The notes under the pieces were generated by a model, which ran no database searches, had not been told where the DNA came from, and saw only the letters and a program-made list of their open reading frames with translations. A stretch of 64,000 nucleotides of DNA from positions 1-64,000 of the forward strand of contig UQHK01000003.1 of assembly GCA_900540855.1 (NCBI GenBank), given 5' to 3'. Shown here in pieces: positions 16,707-25,216 of this stretch. This DNA is from an uncultured Collinsella sp. (GTDB lineage Bacteria > Actinomycetota > Coriobacteriia > Coriobacteriales > Coriobacteriaceae). How positions within the stretch are numbered: position 1 is the first letter of the stretch; every line of letters begins with the position of its first letter. Both the position numbers and the translations under genes were made by a program.

Positions 16707-17549
16707 ATGAAGACAACGTTCAAAAAGTCCGTACTCGCATTTCTGACATGCGTCCTTGCGCTCGCCTTTGCCCTGACGGGCTGCAGCGGCGGCGGCAAAG
16801 ACCCCAAGGCCAACTTCGTCGGCAGCTGGGAACTCTCGGGTGGAACCCTGGAGGGCGAAGAACTGACCGATGAGTACATGAAGATGCTCGAGGATTGGGG
16901 TGTGCACTGCGTCCTGATTCTCGATGAGGACGGTACAGGTGCCCTCGACCTGTTCCTTGAAGTCGTCGACCTTAAATGGGAGGCAAAGGACGCCACCACC
17001 GTAACCATCACCGCCGAAGACGAGTCGCATGACATGAAGCTCAAGGACGGCAAGCTCATCCTCGAAGAGGATGACGGCAATCTTGTCTTTACCAAGTCCG
17101 ACAAGGACCTGTCCGGCACGGTGAAGAAGGATCGCGAGGCGGCCGAGAAAGAAGAAGAGATCGACGAGGCCGTCGAAGACGACGACGTCCAGAAGATTGA
17201 AATCTCCCCCGCCGTCACCGTTGCCGATGACGACCTGTGCACCATCACCATCACCGAGAAGTTCAAGGACGAGTGGGGCGACATCGGTTTTGTCGTCAAC
17301 ATCACCAACAAGAGCGACAAGGACCTGACCTTCTACGCCCCCAGCGGCAAGACCAACGTCAACGGCACCATGAAGGAACCCTGGTTCTCGGCTCACCTGA
17401 TGCCCGGCACCAACGCCACCGAGGAATTCACGTTCTCGAACGGCACGCTCGATAGCCTTGACGACCTGGTCAATACGACCATCGGCATCGACGCCTACCT
17501 GACCGATTCCTACGAGGACGTTGCCTCCTACAGCGCAACCATCGCGTAA
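16707..17549 (+). CDS. Lipoprotein of unknown function, last gene of the SPFH cassette
   Basis: 280 residues starting MKTTFKKSVLAFLTC, a signal peptide ending in lipobox ALTGC, so acylated at Cys24 and anchored outside the membrane. A beta-rich domain (about 35-130) resembles lipocalin-like repeats seen in Coriobacteria lipoproteins; an acidic linker (about 140-160) precedes a C-terminal Ig-like domain (ITITEKFKDEWGDIGFVVNI) like DUF4352/DUF5067 folds. ATG at 16707 has AAAGGAG 6 nt upstream; reading further upstream would run through the previous gene in another frame. An outward-facing member of the envelope cassette. Ligand unknown. Confidence 0.82.
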   Translation: MKTTFKKSVLAFLTCVLALAFALTGCSGGGKDPKANFVGSWELSGGTLEGEELTDEYMKMLEDWGVHCVLILDEDGTGALDLFLEVVDLKWEAKDATTVTITAEDESHDMKLKDGKLILEEDDGNLVFTKSDKDLSGTVKKDREAAEKEEEIDEAVEDDDVQKIEISPAVTVADDDLCTITITEKFKDEWGDIGFVVNITNKSDKDLTFYAPSGKTNVNGTMKEPWFSAHLMPGTNATEEFTFSNGTLDSLDDLVNTTIGIDAYLTDSYEDVASYSATIA

Positions 17550-17600
17550 CGGCACGTAACATCAGCCGCGGATTGGCGGACACATCCGCGCACACCAGAC

Positions 17601-17629
17601 GGGGCCGCAGGAGATGATCCTGCGGCCCC
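17601..17629 (+). terminator. Terminator after the SPFH cassette
   Basis: 12-bp perfect stem GGGGCCGCAGGA with loop GATGA, followed by CGCCGCTTTA. Confidence 0.65.
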
Positions 17630-17663
17630 GCCGCTTTATGCCGACAGCACTGCCCATACAAGC

Positions 17664-17704
17664 AGGCCGCCCGCCGTTTTTAGATGCGAAACGGTGGGCG
17701 GCCT
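17664..17704 (-). terminator. Terminator downstream of the response-regulator gene
   Basis: 16-bp stem (17664-17679 with 17689-17704, one wobble pair) just past the 3' end of the minus-strand signalling operon. T-rich sequence is limited, so the strand assignment rests on position. Confidence 0.55.
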
Positions 17705-17740
17705 ATCTTTGCGGCGCCGGAACACGGGTGAGCGCGTCGA

Positions 17741-18364
17741 TTACGGGCGCTCCATGTTGGGAACGATGCTGCCCTCGGTCACCGCATGCACGGCCAGGCG
17801 CATGATGTTGTCGTAGCCGGTCTTGCTCAGGATCTCCGAGATGCGGCGCTTGATGGTGCCCTCGCTCATAAACAGCTCGGCCGCAATCTCGCGGCGGCTT
17901 TTACCCTCGCAGGCAAGGCGCAAGATCGACAGCTCGACATCGTCGAGGGCCGCCGTGCCCGAGAAGATGCTCTCGGGCGGCTTGGGAAACGTGCAGTAAC
18001 CCGCCAGCGTGGAGCGCATCACGGCGAACAGCTCGTCGATACCGACGTTCTTGTACACAAAGCTATCGACGCCCGCCTCGCGGGCCTGATCGACAAAGGT
18101 GATCTCGGGCATGCCTGTCATGATAATGATGCGACACTCGGGCAGCTGCTCCTTGATGCGTGCCGCCGCCACGATGCCGTTTGAATCGTGTTCGGTGCAC
18201 ACGTCCATCAGTATCATGTCCGGGCGCTCCTTGAGCGCGACACCCAAGGCCTCGGAGGCATCGGCGATCGCGGCAACGACGGTCATATCGGGCTGGTCGC
18301 CAACGGAGCGCGCCAGGCTCTCGCGCAGGATGGCCTGATCTTCGACAATTAACACGCGGATCAT
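17741..18364 (-). CDS. Two-component response regulator, NarL/LuxR type
   Basis: 207 residues. Receiver domain 1-120: acidic pocket IVEDQ (Glu8, Asp9), phospho-acceptor in MILMDVCTEHD near residue 54, and YKN lysine near 104. LuxR-type HTH follows at about 140-200 (LSILRLACEGKSRREIAAEL, then SEGTIKRRISEIL). The start codon overlaps the kinase stop (ATGA, 18361-18364), so the two are translationally coupled; AAAGGAG precedes the ATG by 6 nt. It ends the three-gene signalling operon. Target genes are not evident; the nearest promoter regions belong to the divergently placed carbohydrate and envelope genes. Confidence 0.92.
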   Translation of the reverse strand: MIRVLIVEDQAILRESLARSVGDQPDMTVVAAIADASEALGVALKERPDMILMDVCTEHDSNGIVAAARIKEQLPECRIIIMTGMPEITFVDQAREAGVDSFVYKNVGIDELFAVMRSTLAGYCTFPKPPESIFSGTAALDDVELSILRLACEGKSRREIAAELFMSEGTIKRRISEILSKTGYDNIMRLAVHAVTEGSIVPNMERP

Positions 18365-19860
18365 GAGTTTCTCCTTTGGGACGTGTCGTTGGCGCTAAGC
18401 GGAATGGATACCGTAAGCGTAAAGGGCGGGGTGGCGTGGACCTCTAGGCTGCCACCCAGATCTTGCGCGACATGCCTCATACCTGGGATTCCCGTTCCCT
18501 CGCGATACGATACGGGGGCCGGGGACCCGTCGTTAGAAATCGTCATGTGCGCGACGGCGTCAGCATCCGTCCTCTCCTGCCACAAGCGCACATGGACCCG
18601 ATGCGCCTGCGCATGCTTGGTGGCGTTGGTCGAGGCCTCGCGGATAATCTGCAAAAAGGCAGCGGCGACACGCGCGTCCTCAGGCAGCGCACCCTCAACA
18701 TCGATCTGCACGCTCACCAGGCCAAAAGCATGGACGATATCGCCCAGTTGCTCTGCCGGTTCGGTGTCGCCCCCGCTGCGCAGATCGGCAGCGATTGAGC
18801 GCAGCAGCGGATCGATCTGCTCGAGCGACTCGTCGTCCAGGCGCCCCTCCTCCAAATAGCGATGGAGGATGGACAGGCGCTGGCCGATCACATCGTGCAC
18901 GCGGGAACGCATGCGCAGGTAGGCCGCATTGTCGGCAACCTTTTTGACTTCTTCGATCTGGGCCTGGGGCTCTTGGCCCGCAAGCTCAAGCAGGTGGTTG
19001 GCCTGCGCCAGGCGGTCATGCGCATGCGCATACTCTGTCACATCCAGACCGATTATGCGCTCGAACGAACGGCCCGAGACCATAACGCCATCGCACACAA
19101 ACAGGCGAATCTCGGCGGGAGAAACCTCGACCACCGCACGCGCCTCACCAAAGCGGTCCAGGCTGATCCGCACGCGGTTCTTACCGCCTTCGGGCATTTG
19201 CATGCTGAGCTTGCGCAGGTCGTTCCATGTACCGCTCATATCGCCTAGGTCGGTGGGCATATGAAGCTCCACCAGGTTTTTGCGCATGCAGCGGTTCATG
19301 AGCAGTGGACGGCCCCTCGAGTCCAGATACAGGATGCCCACGGGAATCACGTTGATGGTTTCAATCGTCGAGAACGCGGTGATGTCCTCTTGGCGGTTAC
19401 GGACGTCCATCAAGAGCGCCGCGATGGAGCGGAACAGGAAAAACGCACCCTCTGCGACAAGGACAACGGCCCACGCCGAGCCCATGGCAAAAACCACCGG
19501 CGGTGTAACGGCGACAACAAGCAGCAGCTCGGCCAGCATGACAGGGCGACGATAGTGCACCATAAGCACCACGCCATAGGCAAAGATCGCGGCATTGAGC
19601 CACAGCACTCCGCCCATTGCCCTGGCGCAAACGTCAAGCGGCGCCACCAGATACGAGCCAGACGACGCGAATAAGATGAGCGCCGAAATCATCAGGTGAA
19701 GCACAAGGCTCGTCTCGTAGGCACAAATCACCTTACGGTTATAGGACGAGCGGCGCGATGCGATGAGCGGGACGTGGATCGTCTGCAGACACGCAGCCAG
19801 GGCAAAGACAACATCGAGCGCAACGATTTGGGGAAGGATGAGCGAAATCTGCATCGTCAC
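18361..19860 (-). CDS. Sensor histidine kinase of the HisKA_3 (LuxR-partner) class
   Basis: 499 residues. Four to five hydrophobic helices occupy about residues 5-160, followed by a PAS-like region (about 165-290) and a HisKA_3 helix with HDVIGQRLSILHRYL (phospho-His). The ATPase domain has the N-box-like REASTNATKHAQAHRV and a G-rich GTGIPGMRHVAQDLGG. It starts with GTG at 19860, overlapping the TGA stop of the upstream gene (GTGA), and ends overlapping the regulator start, so the three proteins are made together. It should phosphorylate the response regulator just downstream. The signal is unknown. Confidence 0.88.
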   Translation of the reverse strand: MTMQISLILPQIVALDVVFALAACLQTIHVPLIASRRSSYNRKVICAYETSLVLHLMISALILFASSGSYLVAPLDVCARAMGGVLWLNAAIFAYGVVLMVHYRRPVMLAELLLVVAVTPPVVFAMGSAWAVVLVAEGAFFLFRSIAALLMDVRNRQEDITAFSTIETINVIPVGILYLDSRGRPLLMNRCMRKNLVELHMPTDLGDMSGTWNDLRKLSMQMPEGGKNRVRISLDRFGEARAVVEVSPAEIRLFVCDGVMVSGRSFERIIGLDVTEYAHAHDRLAQANHLLELAGQEPQAQIEEVKKVADNAAYLRMRSRVHDVIGQRLSILHRYLEEGRLDDESLEQIDPLLRSIAADLRSGGDTEPAEQLGDIVHAFGLVSVQIDVEGALPEDARVAAAFLQIIREASTNATKHAQAHRVHVRLWQERTDADAVAHMTISNDGSPAPVSYREGTGIPGMRHVAQDLGGSLEVHATPPFTLTVSIPLSANDTSQRRNS

Positions 19861-21740
19861 TCACCCGCCCTCGGCATCAAGACGATCATGCGCAGCTGGC
19901 CGGGCTCGCCCTCAAGGCGGTATGCCACGTTGCGCCCTTGCAGAGCGCTTTCGAGCTCTTGCGCAGCGGGCGTCTGCGAAAGATCTTCATCATCGTTGGA
20001 AAATAGCGTGGCGCGCAGCTCGACACTGCACCGGTCATGGTCGCCCAAGTGATACATAAGCGCCGGATGGTCGGTGGTGTAGGCAAAAAACGCAAAGTCA
20101 TACACGCAGTCGTACAGGGCGCTTACCGTACTGGCGTGCATCGGGCGTCGTATGGCGATAATCGAAGCGCAATCGACATCGATGGTGCGCAAGTCGCTTG
20201 CGAGCTCATTGGCAATGAGCTGAATGCGGTCGCGACCAAAACCGCTCTCCCCGTGCTGTGCCAACGTGAGCGACCCTTTGCGCTTGCAATAGGCGACGAG
20301 CATCTTGGCGCGCTGCAGCATGCGGTAACGCTCGTGCGAAGACGCCTCGTCGGTCAACGGCGGCAGCGAACTCAGCAGGTCGTACATCCCTTCGAGCGCG
20401 CGGGCAAGTGCTTGGTCCACGTCTTGGACCAGCAAGGTCTCGGCCTCTTGATCTGCCAAATGTGTCTTAAGGTCGTAGTCGGCGGCAAGCAGCTCATTTT
20501 GGCGTTGCAGCTCCATGCGACGATGCGCCAGTTCGCGATTGAGTTCGTTGAGCTCCGAGACGTCCTGGGCAAGGAGAGCCGATCCACCCAGCAGCGGAAA
20601 GGCGCGATACATTACATCGGGATCGGACGCCACGGCAAAGGCGTGAGCGTGCCCGTGCTCTTGGACCCGCAACTCCTCACGCACGCCTACCGGCATTGGC
20701 TTTGACACCGGCGTGACATAGACTTCCTGCAGGTCACGCGTTAGAACTTTGAGGTCAAGCGGCAAGGTGCCGAAAATACCGGCGATATCGTGGTACGACG
20801 GGATGACACCGCAATCGAGACAGATTTCCATCGCCACCACGCACAGGACGCAGTAGACAAGTGAAAAATTAAGCCTCCATGCCCAGGGCACACGCAGCGC
20901 ATATGAAATGGCAAAGAACGCGCCGCCCAATAGGACAAGCGCGGCCGTGCCCGAGAAACGCTGAATACGAAAGGACGAGGACCGGCCCACCAGGATAAAA
21001 AAGGCAACGAAGTTAAAGGCTGTCCATACCAGAACGGTACCGTAGCCCCAACCATATGTGTAATCGTTGCTCCAGGTTCCACTCGATCGATCGAAATGGA
21101 AGACCTGCTGATGAACATCGTTAGTAAGCACAAAGCCGATAAGCAGGACAGCCATGACCCACAAAACGGTGCGGTACCGACGCCCCATACGATGCTGTTC
21201 CAAACCCGCGAGGCGCAGGCCGCACAGCTGGTAGATCAGCGGAATGAGCGTCATGGGCACGTAGTACAGGTACCACAGCACGGTGGCATAGAACGGCGTG
21301 AACGACTTATATTTGAGGATGACCTCGATCATCCACAGGGCACAAATGGCGGCGATGGCAACAAGGCGGCGGCGCAAGACGTAGTCCAAGCAGCGTAGGT
21401 ACGCCAACACACCCCAGATTGAAAATGCAATTGCGGCGACAAGCAGCGGGAGAGAGCTCGAGTGGACGAGCGCATCCACGACCTCTTCGGACACCTCGCT
21501 ATAGGCGGGCACGGTGTTGGAAAGCTTGGGGTCGGAGGCGAACAGTGCCGGCAAGACTGCCAAAAGCATAAGGAACAGCGCGGTAATGGCGCCGGCGATA
21601 ACAAAGACGCGGTGGCGATACACGCCATGCGATATGCCAACAAGGAATCGCGGCATGGCGAAGAGCCTGCCGCCCCTAAGATCCGCCACGGGCGCGGATC
21701 GGGCGGTCGCGTGGCCGATATGTCGCTCGCGGGTACCCAT
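19857..21740 (-). CDS. 7TM sensor protein with degenerate kinase-like C-terminus
   Basis: 627 residues from ATG at 21740. The N-terminal third is a 7TM region (about residues 35-330) like the histidine-kinase N-terminal 7TM family. The middle carries a coiled-coil with LNELNRELAHRRMELQRQNE near 430. The C-terminus has the spacing of a kinase ATPase domain, but no HisKA histidine or clear N- and G-boxes, so it is probably a non-catalytic partner of the adjacent kinase. The start is uncertain: no ribosome site precedes 21740, but TACACT lies 9 nt upstream, which would give an almost leaderless mRNA; 21656 is an alternative. The stop overlaps the kinase GTG. Confidence 0.72.
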   Translation of the reverse strand: MGTRERHIGHATARSAPVADLRGGRLFAMPRFLVGISHGVYRHRVFVIAGAITALFLMLLAVLPALFASDPKLSNTVPAYSEVSEEVVDALVHSSSLPLLVAAIAFSIWGVLAYLRCLDYVLRRRLVAIAAICALWMIEVILKYKSFTPFYATVLWYLYYVPMTLIPLIYQLCGLRLAGLEQHRMGRRYRTVLWVMAVLLIGFVLTNDVHQQVFHFDRSSGTWSNDYTYGWGYGTVLVWTAFNFVAFFILVGRSSSFRIQRFSGTAALVLLGGAFFAISYALRVPWAWRLNFSLVYCVLCVVAMEICLDCGVIPSYHDIAGIFGTLPLDLKVLTRDLQEVYVTPVSKPMPVGVREELRVQEHGHAHAFAVASDPDVMYRAFPLLGGSALLAQDVSELNELNRELAHRRMELQRQNELLAADYDLKTHLADQEAETLLVQDVDQALARALEGMYDLLSSLPPLTDEASSHERYRMLQRAKMLVAYCKRKGSLTLAQHGESGFGRDRIQLIANELASDLRTIDVDCASIIAIRRPMHASTVSALYDCVYDFAFFAYTTDHPALMYHLGDHDRCSVELRATLFSNDDEDLSQTPAAQELESALQGRNVAYRLEGEPGQLRMIVLMPRAGE

Positions 21741-21826
21741 AGTGCTTTTAGTGTACCGACAGGCGGGCCCAAAAAGCGGGCCACATGTCCCAAAATCCGC
21801 CGACGGCAAAGGGTGTCCCCAGCTGC

Positions 21827-21855
21827 CACTCATTTAAGTGCGTCCCCAACGAGTG
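21827..21855. repeat. Hairpin repeat, family A (one stem mismatch)
   Basis: CACTCATT and AACGAGTG with loop TAAGTGCGTCCCC; one A-C mismatch in the stem and one loop change make it the most degraded of the copies with this stem. Confidence 0.8.
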
Positions 21856-21863
21856 CAAATGAC

Positions 21864-21927
21864 GAGAGTGGATAATCTCCCACTTTGAGCCCACAAACAA
21901 GCCAAAAACGGGAGATTATCCACTCTC
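21864..21927. repeat. Palindrome with 18-bp perfect arms
   Basis: GAGAGTGGATAATCTCCC at 21864-21881 pairs with its exact complement at 21910-21927. It is framed by two family A hairpins. Confidence 0.85.
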
Positions 21928-21936
21928 ATTCTGCGG

Positions 21937-21967
21937 GCACTCATTTAAGTACGTCCCCAATGAGTGC
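21937..21967. repeat. Hairpin repeat, family A (stem GCACTCATT)
   Basis: 9-bp perfect stem around the standard 13-nt loop TAAGTACGTCCCC. Confidence 0.9.
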
Positions 21968-21984
21968 TTTCGCTTCTTTTAACA

Positions 21985-22018
21985 AAACGCCCGGCGGGCA
22001 TTAACTGCTCGCCGGGCG
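21985..22018 (-). terminator. Terminator of the 6-phospho-beta-glucosidase gene
   Basis: On the minus strand CGCCCGGCG pairs across a 12-nt loop with CGCCGGGCG, followed directly by TTTTG. Confidence 0.85.
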
Positions 22019-22051
22019 CCTTGGTTAAGAGACTATGATTACTGGAAAAGT

Positions 22052-23482
22052 CTAGGCCAAATCTTCGCCGTTCGTTTCAATGACATGCTTGTACCAGTCG
22101 AAGCTCTTCTTCTTGGAACGCTTGAGGGTGCCGTTGCCCGCATCGTCACGGTCGACGTAGATAAAGCCGTAGCGCTTGGACATCTCGCCCGTGCCGGCCG
22201 AGACCAGGTCGATCGGGCCCCAGGTGGTGTAGCCCAGCAGGTCAACGCCATCCTCGGTCACTGCATCGCGCATCGCGGCGATGTGCTGGCGCAGGTAGTC
22301 GATACGGTAGTCGTCGTTGATGGAGCCATCCTCCTCGACAACATCCTTGGCGCCCAGACCGTTCTCGACCACAAACAGCGGCTTCTGATAGCGGTCGTAC
22401 AGGTCGTTGAGGGTGATGCGGAAGCCCAGCGGATCGATGGCCCAGCCCCACTGGCTCTCCTGCAGGTAGGGGTTCTTGGCGCCGGCGAAGGCGTTGCCCT
22501 GCGTGCGCTCGACCTCAGGATTGTCGGCGCCGGCGGAGCAGCGGGTGGAGTAGTAGCTAAAGCTGATGAAGTCGACGGTGTTGGCGGCCAGGATCTCGCG
22601 GTCCTCGTCCGTCATGCCCACATCGATGCCCAGACGCTCGAGCTTCTTGACGGCATAGGCCGGGTAGTAACCGCGGCTCTGAACGTCGACGAAGAAATAG
22701 TTGCTCTGGTTGTCGAGCTGCGCCTGGCGCACATCGCCCGGACGGCAGCTGTAGGGGTAGTAGCTACCCGCGGCGAGCATGCAGCCGATCTTGACCTCAG
22801 GGTCGATCTCGTGAGCGATCTTGGTTGCCCAGGCGCTGGCGACGAGCTCGTTGTGGGCGGCCAGGTACTCGACGGCTTCCTTGTTCTCGCCCTCCTCAAA
22901 GACCAGACCGGCACCCATAAACGGCAGGTGCAAGATCATATTGATCTCGTTGAAGGTAAGCCAGTACTTTACCAGGCCCTTGTAGCGGGTGAAGATCGTG
23001 GTCGCGAGGTTCTTGTAGAAGTCGATGAGCTTGCGGTTGCGCCAGCCGCCGTACTCCTTGATGAGGTGAATCGGGCAGTCGAAATGCGTGATGGTCACGA
23101 GCGGCTCGATGCCGTGCGCCTGACACTCGCGGAACACGTCCTCGTAGAAGGCCAGGCCGGCCTCGTTGGGCTCGGTCTCGTCACCGTTGGGGAAGATGCG
23201 GGTCCACGCCAGGCTCATGCGGAAGGTCTTAAAGCCCATCTCGGCAAAGAGGGCGATGTCCTCCTTGTAATGGTGATAGAAATCGATGCCGGTCTGCGCG
23301 GGGTAGTAATAGCCGTCCTCGAAGTCGAGCATCTTGCGCTGGCCGGAGACCACCGCATAGCGCTCGGGGCCGTGCGGCGCCACGTCCACGTTGGCCAGGC
23401 CGCGGCCATCCACGTCATAAGCGCCCTCGCACTGGTTGGCAGCCGTCGCGCCGCCCCACAGGAAGTCTTTACGGAAAGCCAT
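22052..23482 (-). CDS. 6-phospho-beta-glucosidase (GH1)
   Basis: 476 residues, the usual GH1 length, no signal peptide. Acid/base Glu179 sits in TFNEIN and nucleophile Glu373 in VVENGLG. The N-terminal WGGATAANQCEGAY is the GH1 signature. It hydrolyses phosphorylated beta-glucosides delivered by a PTS permease, such as the EIIBC at 8005-9432, giving glucose 6-phosphate and an aglycone. ATG at 23482 has AAAGGAT 9 nt upstream. It is transcribed alone, with its own terminator at 21985-22018 and a repeat-filled region upstream. BglA, BglB and AscB cannot be told apart from sequence alone, so no symbol is given. Confidence 0.93.
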   Translation of the reverse strand: MAFRKDFLWGGATAANQCEGAYDVDGRGLANVDVAPHGPERYAVVSGQRKMLDFEDGYYYPAQTGIDFYHHYKEDIALFAEMGFKTFRMSLAWTRIFPNGDETEPNEAGLAFYEDVFRECQAHGIEPLVTITHFDCPIHLIKEYGGWRNRKLIDFYKNLATTIFTRYKGLVKYWLTFNEINMILHLPFMGAGLVFEEGENKEAVEYLAAHNELVASAWATKIAHEIDPEVKIGCMLAAGSYYPYSCRPGDVRQAQLDNQSNYFFVDVQSRGYYPAYAVKKLERLGIDVGMTDEDREILAANTVDFISFSYYSTRCSAGADNPEVERTQGNAFAGAKNPYLQESQWGWAIDPLGFRITLNDLYDRYQKPLFVVENGLGAKDVVEEDGSINDDYRIDYLRQHIAAMRDAVTEDGVDLLGYTTWGPIDLVSAGTGEMSKRYGFIYVDRDDAGNGTLKRSKKKSFDWYKHVIETNGEDLA

Positions 23483-23629
23483 ACATCGATCCTTTCACAC
23501 GCTGTTTGTCGTGGTTTCAGTATCCCCGTAAGCAGCGCGCTACTCAACGGCAACGACGCAGGCCGACACTTCTTTTCGCACACGGCGGCCCGGTAGCCGC
23601 CCCTGCTTGACACTTTCTGATACCGCCGC

Positions 23630-23674
23630 CCCAAACCACCACAAAGGGGACAGGCACCTTTGTGGTGGTTTGGG
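23630..23674. repeat. Palindromic repeat, family B
   Basis: 18-bp stem containing AACCACCACAAAGG with loop GGACAGGCA, the inverted equivalent of the element at 2143-2178. Confidence 0.88.
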
Positions 23675-23678
23675 CCCG

Positions 23679-23824
23679 GTTTGTCTCGATCTGTAACAGG
23701 TAGGCCGCCAAAACCGGGCCTGGTGTTACAGATCGAGATCTTTCGGGCAGCCCTCTACGGTTTGTCTAAATCTGTAACAGGTAGAGACGATTTAGCCCGC
23801 TAGATGTTACAGATCGAGACAAAC
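23679..23824. repeat. Composite double hairpin
   Basis: Inner arms TCTCGATCTGTAACA (23684-23698) and its complement (23724-23738) form one hairpin. A related pair at 23760-23779 and 23805-23824 forms another with few mismatches. The outermost 20-bp arms (23679-23698 and 23805-23824) are perfectly complementary, so alternative pairings are possible. Confidence 0.8.
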
Positions 23825-23833
23825 AGGAAGCCC

Positions 23834-24478
23834 CTAGTCGCAGGTGATGTCGAGGTTTTTGCCGATGAGGCCCACGTAACCGCCCTCGGCCGCCTTGGGG
23901 CTGTCGGCGTGGCAGAGGACCCACTTGTCGGCCTTCCAGTAGCAGTAGCTGTCACCGGCGGCAGGCATGTCGGCTGCAGCCTCGGGGCGCGGGCCGTTGG
24001 TGCCCGCCGGCAGCGCCACCATCACCTGAAAGCCGCCGTCGTCGACCATGCAGGGCGTGTAGTGAAGCGTGGTGGCGTAAACCTCGACGAGCGTGCCGGC
24101 GGGCGCGCGAAAGGCCTTGACCTGAGCGGTGTCGAGCTTGCCGTCGACAATTTGCTCGCGCTTGGCCAGCAGCAGAATAAAGTCGCGCGCACCCAAATTA
24201 AACTCACTGGCACGGTGATACTCCAGGCAGTTGAGCTGCGTGTTGTGGCCGTTGCACCAGCCGAGCTGGAAGGGGCGGCCGCCAAACATGAGAAAGCCCA
24301 GTTTGCCGGCACCCTTGACGCCCTCGAGCTCCGACGCGCTTGCCACGTACTTGCTGCCCTCGGGGATGGGCGTGGCAGAGAGCGCCTCGAGCACGGGCGA
24401 CGTGAGCTCGGACGGAACGTTATCCCAAACGTTGCCATAGGATTTGAACTCGGGATCGTTGACAGAGTAGATATGCAT
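23834..24478 (-). CDS. DUF4867 family protein
   Basis: 214 residues beginning MHIYSVNDPEFKSYGNV, soluble. The sequence matches the DUF4867 family, including LGFLMFGGRPFQLGWCNGHN and YATTLHYTPCMVDDGGF; the latter resembles a cupin-like core with a possible metal site, though that is only a visual impression. Family members often lie among PTS, aldolase and sugar-isomerase genes, in keeping with this carbohydrate-rich setting. Start at 24478 has AGGAG 6 nt upstream; upstream in-frame codons show no family resemblance. It is monocistronic on the minus strand. The reaction is unknown. Confidence 0.75.
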   Translation of the reverse strand: MHIYSVNDPEFKSYGNVWDNVPSELTSPVLEALSATPIPEGSKYVASASELEGVKGAGKLGFLMFGGRPFQLGWCNGHNTQLNCLEYHRASEFNLGARDFILLLAKREQIVDGKLDTAQVKAFRAPAGTLVEVYATTLHYTPCMVDDGGFQVMVALPAGTNGPRPEAAADMPAAGDSYCYWKADKWVLCHADSPKAAEGGYVGLIGKNLDITCD

Positions 24479-24554
24479 GTTCACTCCTGTTCGTTTATGT
24501 GACAGTACGAACATTCTAGAACAATCTCGTTCTGTTTTGAGTGCTCGATATGAA

Positions 24555-24583
24555 AAAGCGCCCCCACAAGAGTGGGAGCGCTT
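24555..24583 (-). terminator. Terminator of luxS
   Basis: Minus-strand stem AAGCGCTCCCAC pairs with GTGGGGGCGCTT (one mismatch) and runs into TTTTT. Confidence 0.8.
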
Positions 24584-24613
24584 CTGGCGCAAACGCTATT
24601 CCTGCCAGCATCC

Positions 24614-25102
24614 TTATGCCTGCTGATAGTGCAGGTGCTTCTCGTCGATATTGGCCAGGTCGCGGTCGAGATAACGGCGCGCGAGCCAGTTTGCCATGGG
24701 GAGGTTCTGGTCCAGATAGTTACCGCACTCCTCGGGAGCGGCGCCGGGGATATCGCCCTCAAAACCAGCAACAAACTCGAACAGCTCGCGCACGAGCGGC
24801 AAGATCTCCTCGCTCGTCAGCTCACCAAAGACAACCAGGTAAAAGCCCGTGCGGCAGCCCATGGGGCCAAAGTAGACAATGCGGCTCGACCACTCGGCAT
24901 GATTGCGGAGGAACGTGGCACCCAGATGCTCGATGGTGTGGCACTCCGCCGTGTTCATAACTGGCTCCTTGTTGGGCGTGGTCAGGCGCAGGTCAAAGGT
25001 GGTGACGGCGGCGCCGGTCGCCGGATCGCGGTCGATGCGGCTCACATACACGCCGGGCTCGAGCAGCAGATGGTCAACGGAAAAACTCGCGATGCGCTCC
25101 AT
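24614..25102 (-). CDS. luxS: S-ribosylhomocysteine lyase
   Basis: 162 residues. LuxS cleaves S-ribosylhomocysteine to homocysteine and DPD, the precursor of autoinducer-2, recycling the methyl cycle product. The zinc ligands are visible: His55 and His59 in HTIEH and Cys126 in EECGNY; the catalytic Cys83 is in MGCRTGFY. Length and spacing match the B. subtilis enzyme closely. GAGAGGAT lies upstream of the ATG. It stands alone on the minus strand. Its likely -10 box lies inside the hairpin region at 25125-25197. No mtnN/pfs is nearby. Confidence 0.96.
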   Translation of the reverse strand: MERIASFSVDHLLLEPGVYVSRIDRDPATGAAVTTFDLRLTTPNKEPVMNTAECHTIEHLGATFLRNHAEWSSRIVYFGPMGCRTGFYLVVFGELTSEEILPLVRELFEFVAGFEGDIPGAAPEECGNYLDQNLPMANWLARRYLDRDLANIDEKHLHYQQA

Positions 25103-25166
25103 GGCAGATCCTCTCGGTAGTCAATTTGGGACGGGGCTCTTTTAGCTGGTTCGAATGATCGCACCA

Positions 25167-25172
25167 ATCATA
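25167..25172 (-). promoter_or_regulatory. Predicted extended -10 box for luxS
   Basis: Minus-strand TGGTATGAT has the TGn extension plus a five-of-six -10 match, about 65 nt before the luxS start codon. It lies in the loop between two GGGACGGGG copies. Confidence 0.45.
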
Positions 25173-25178
25173 CCAGTC

Positions 25179-25216
25179 AAAAAAGCCCCGTCCCAAATGA
25201 GCTGCCCGGGACGGGG
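25179..25216 (-). terminator. Terminator of the FGGY kinase gene
   Basis: Minus strand: CCCCGTCCC pairs with GGGACGGGG over a 13-nt loop and is followed by C and six T. Confidence 0.8.

Larger units (their letters stand above)
21741..22051. other. Intergenic region rich in hairpin repeats
   Basis: 311 nt with no gene. It holds two family A hairpins (21827-21855, 21937-21967), a perfect 18-bp palindrome between them, and the terminator of the downstream-reading phospho-beta-glucosidase gene. Confidence 0.7.
23483..23833. other. Intergenic region with family B palindrome and a double hairpin
   Basis: 351 nt without a gene. It carries the promoter region of the glucosidase gene, palindrome B (23630-23674) and a composite of two related hairpins (23679-23824). 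Confidence 0.65.
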
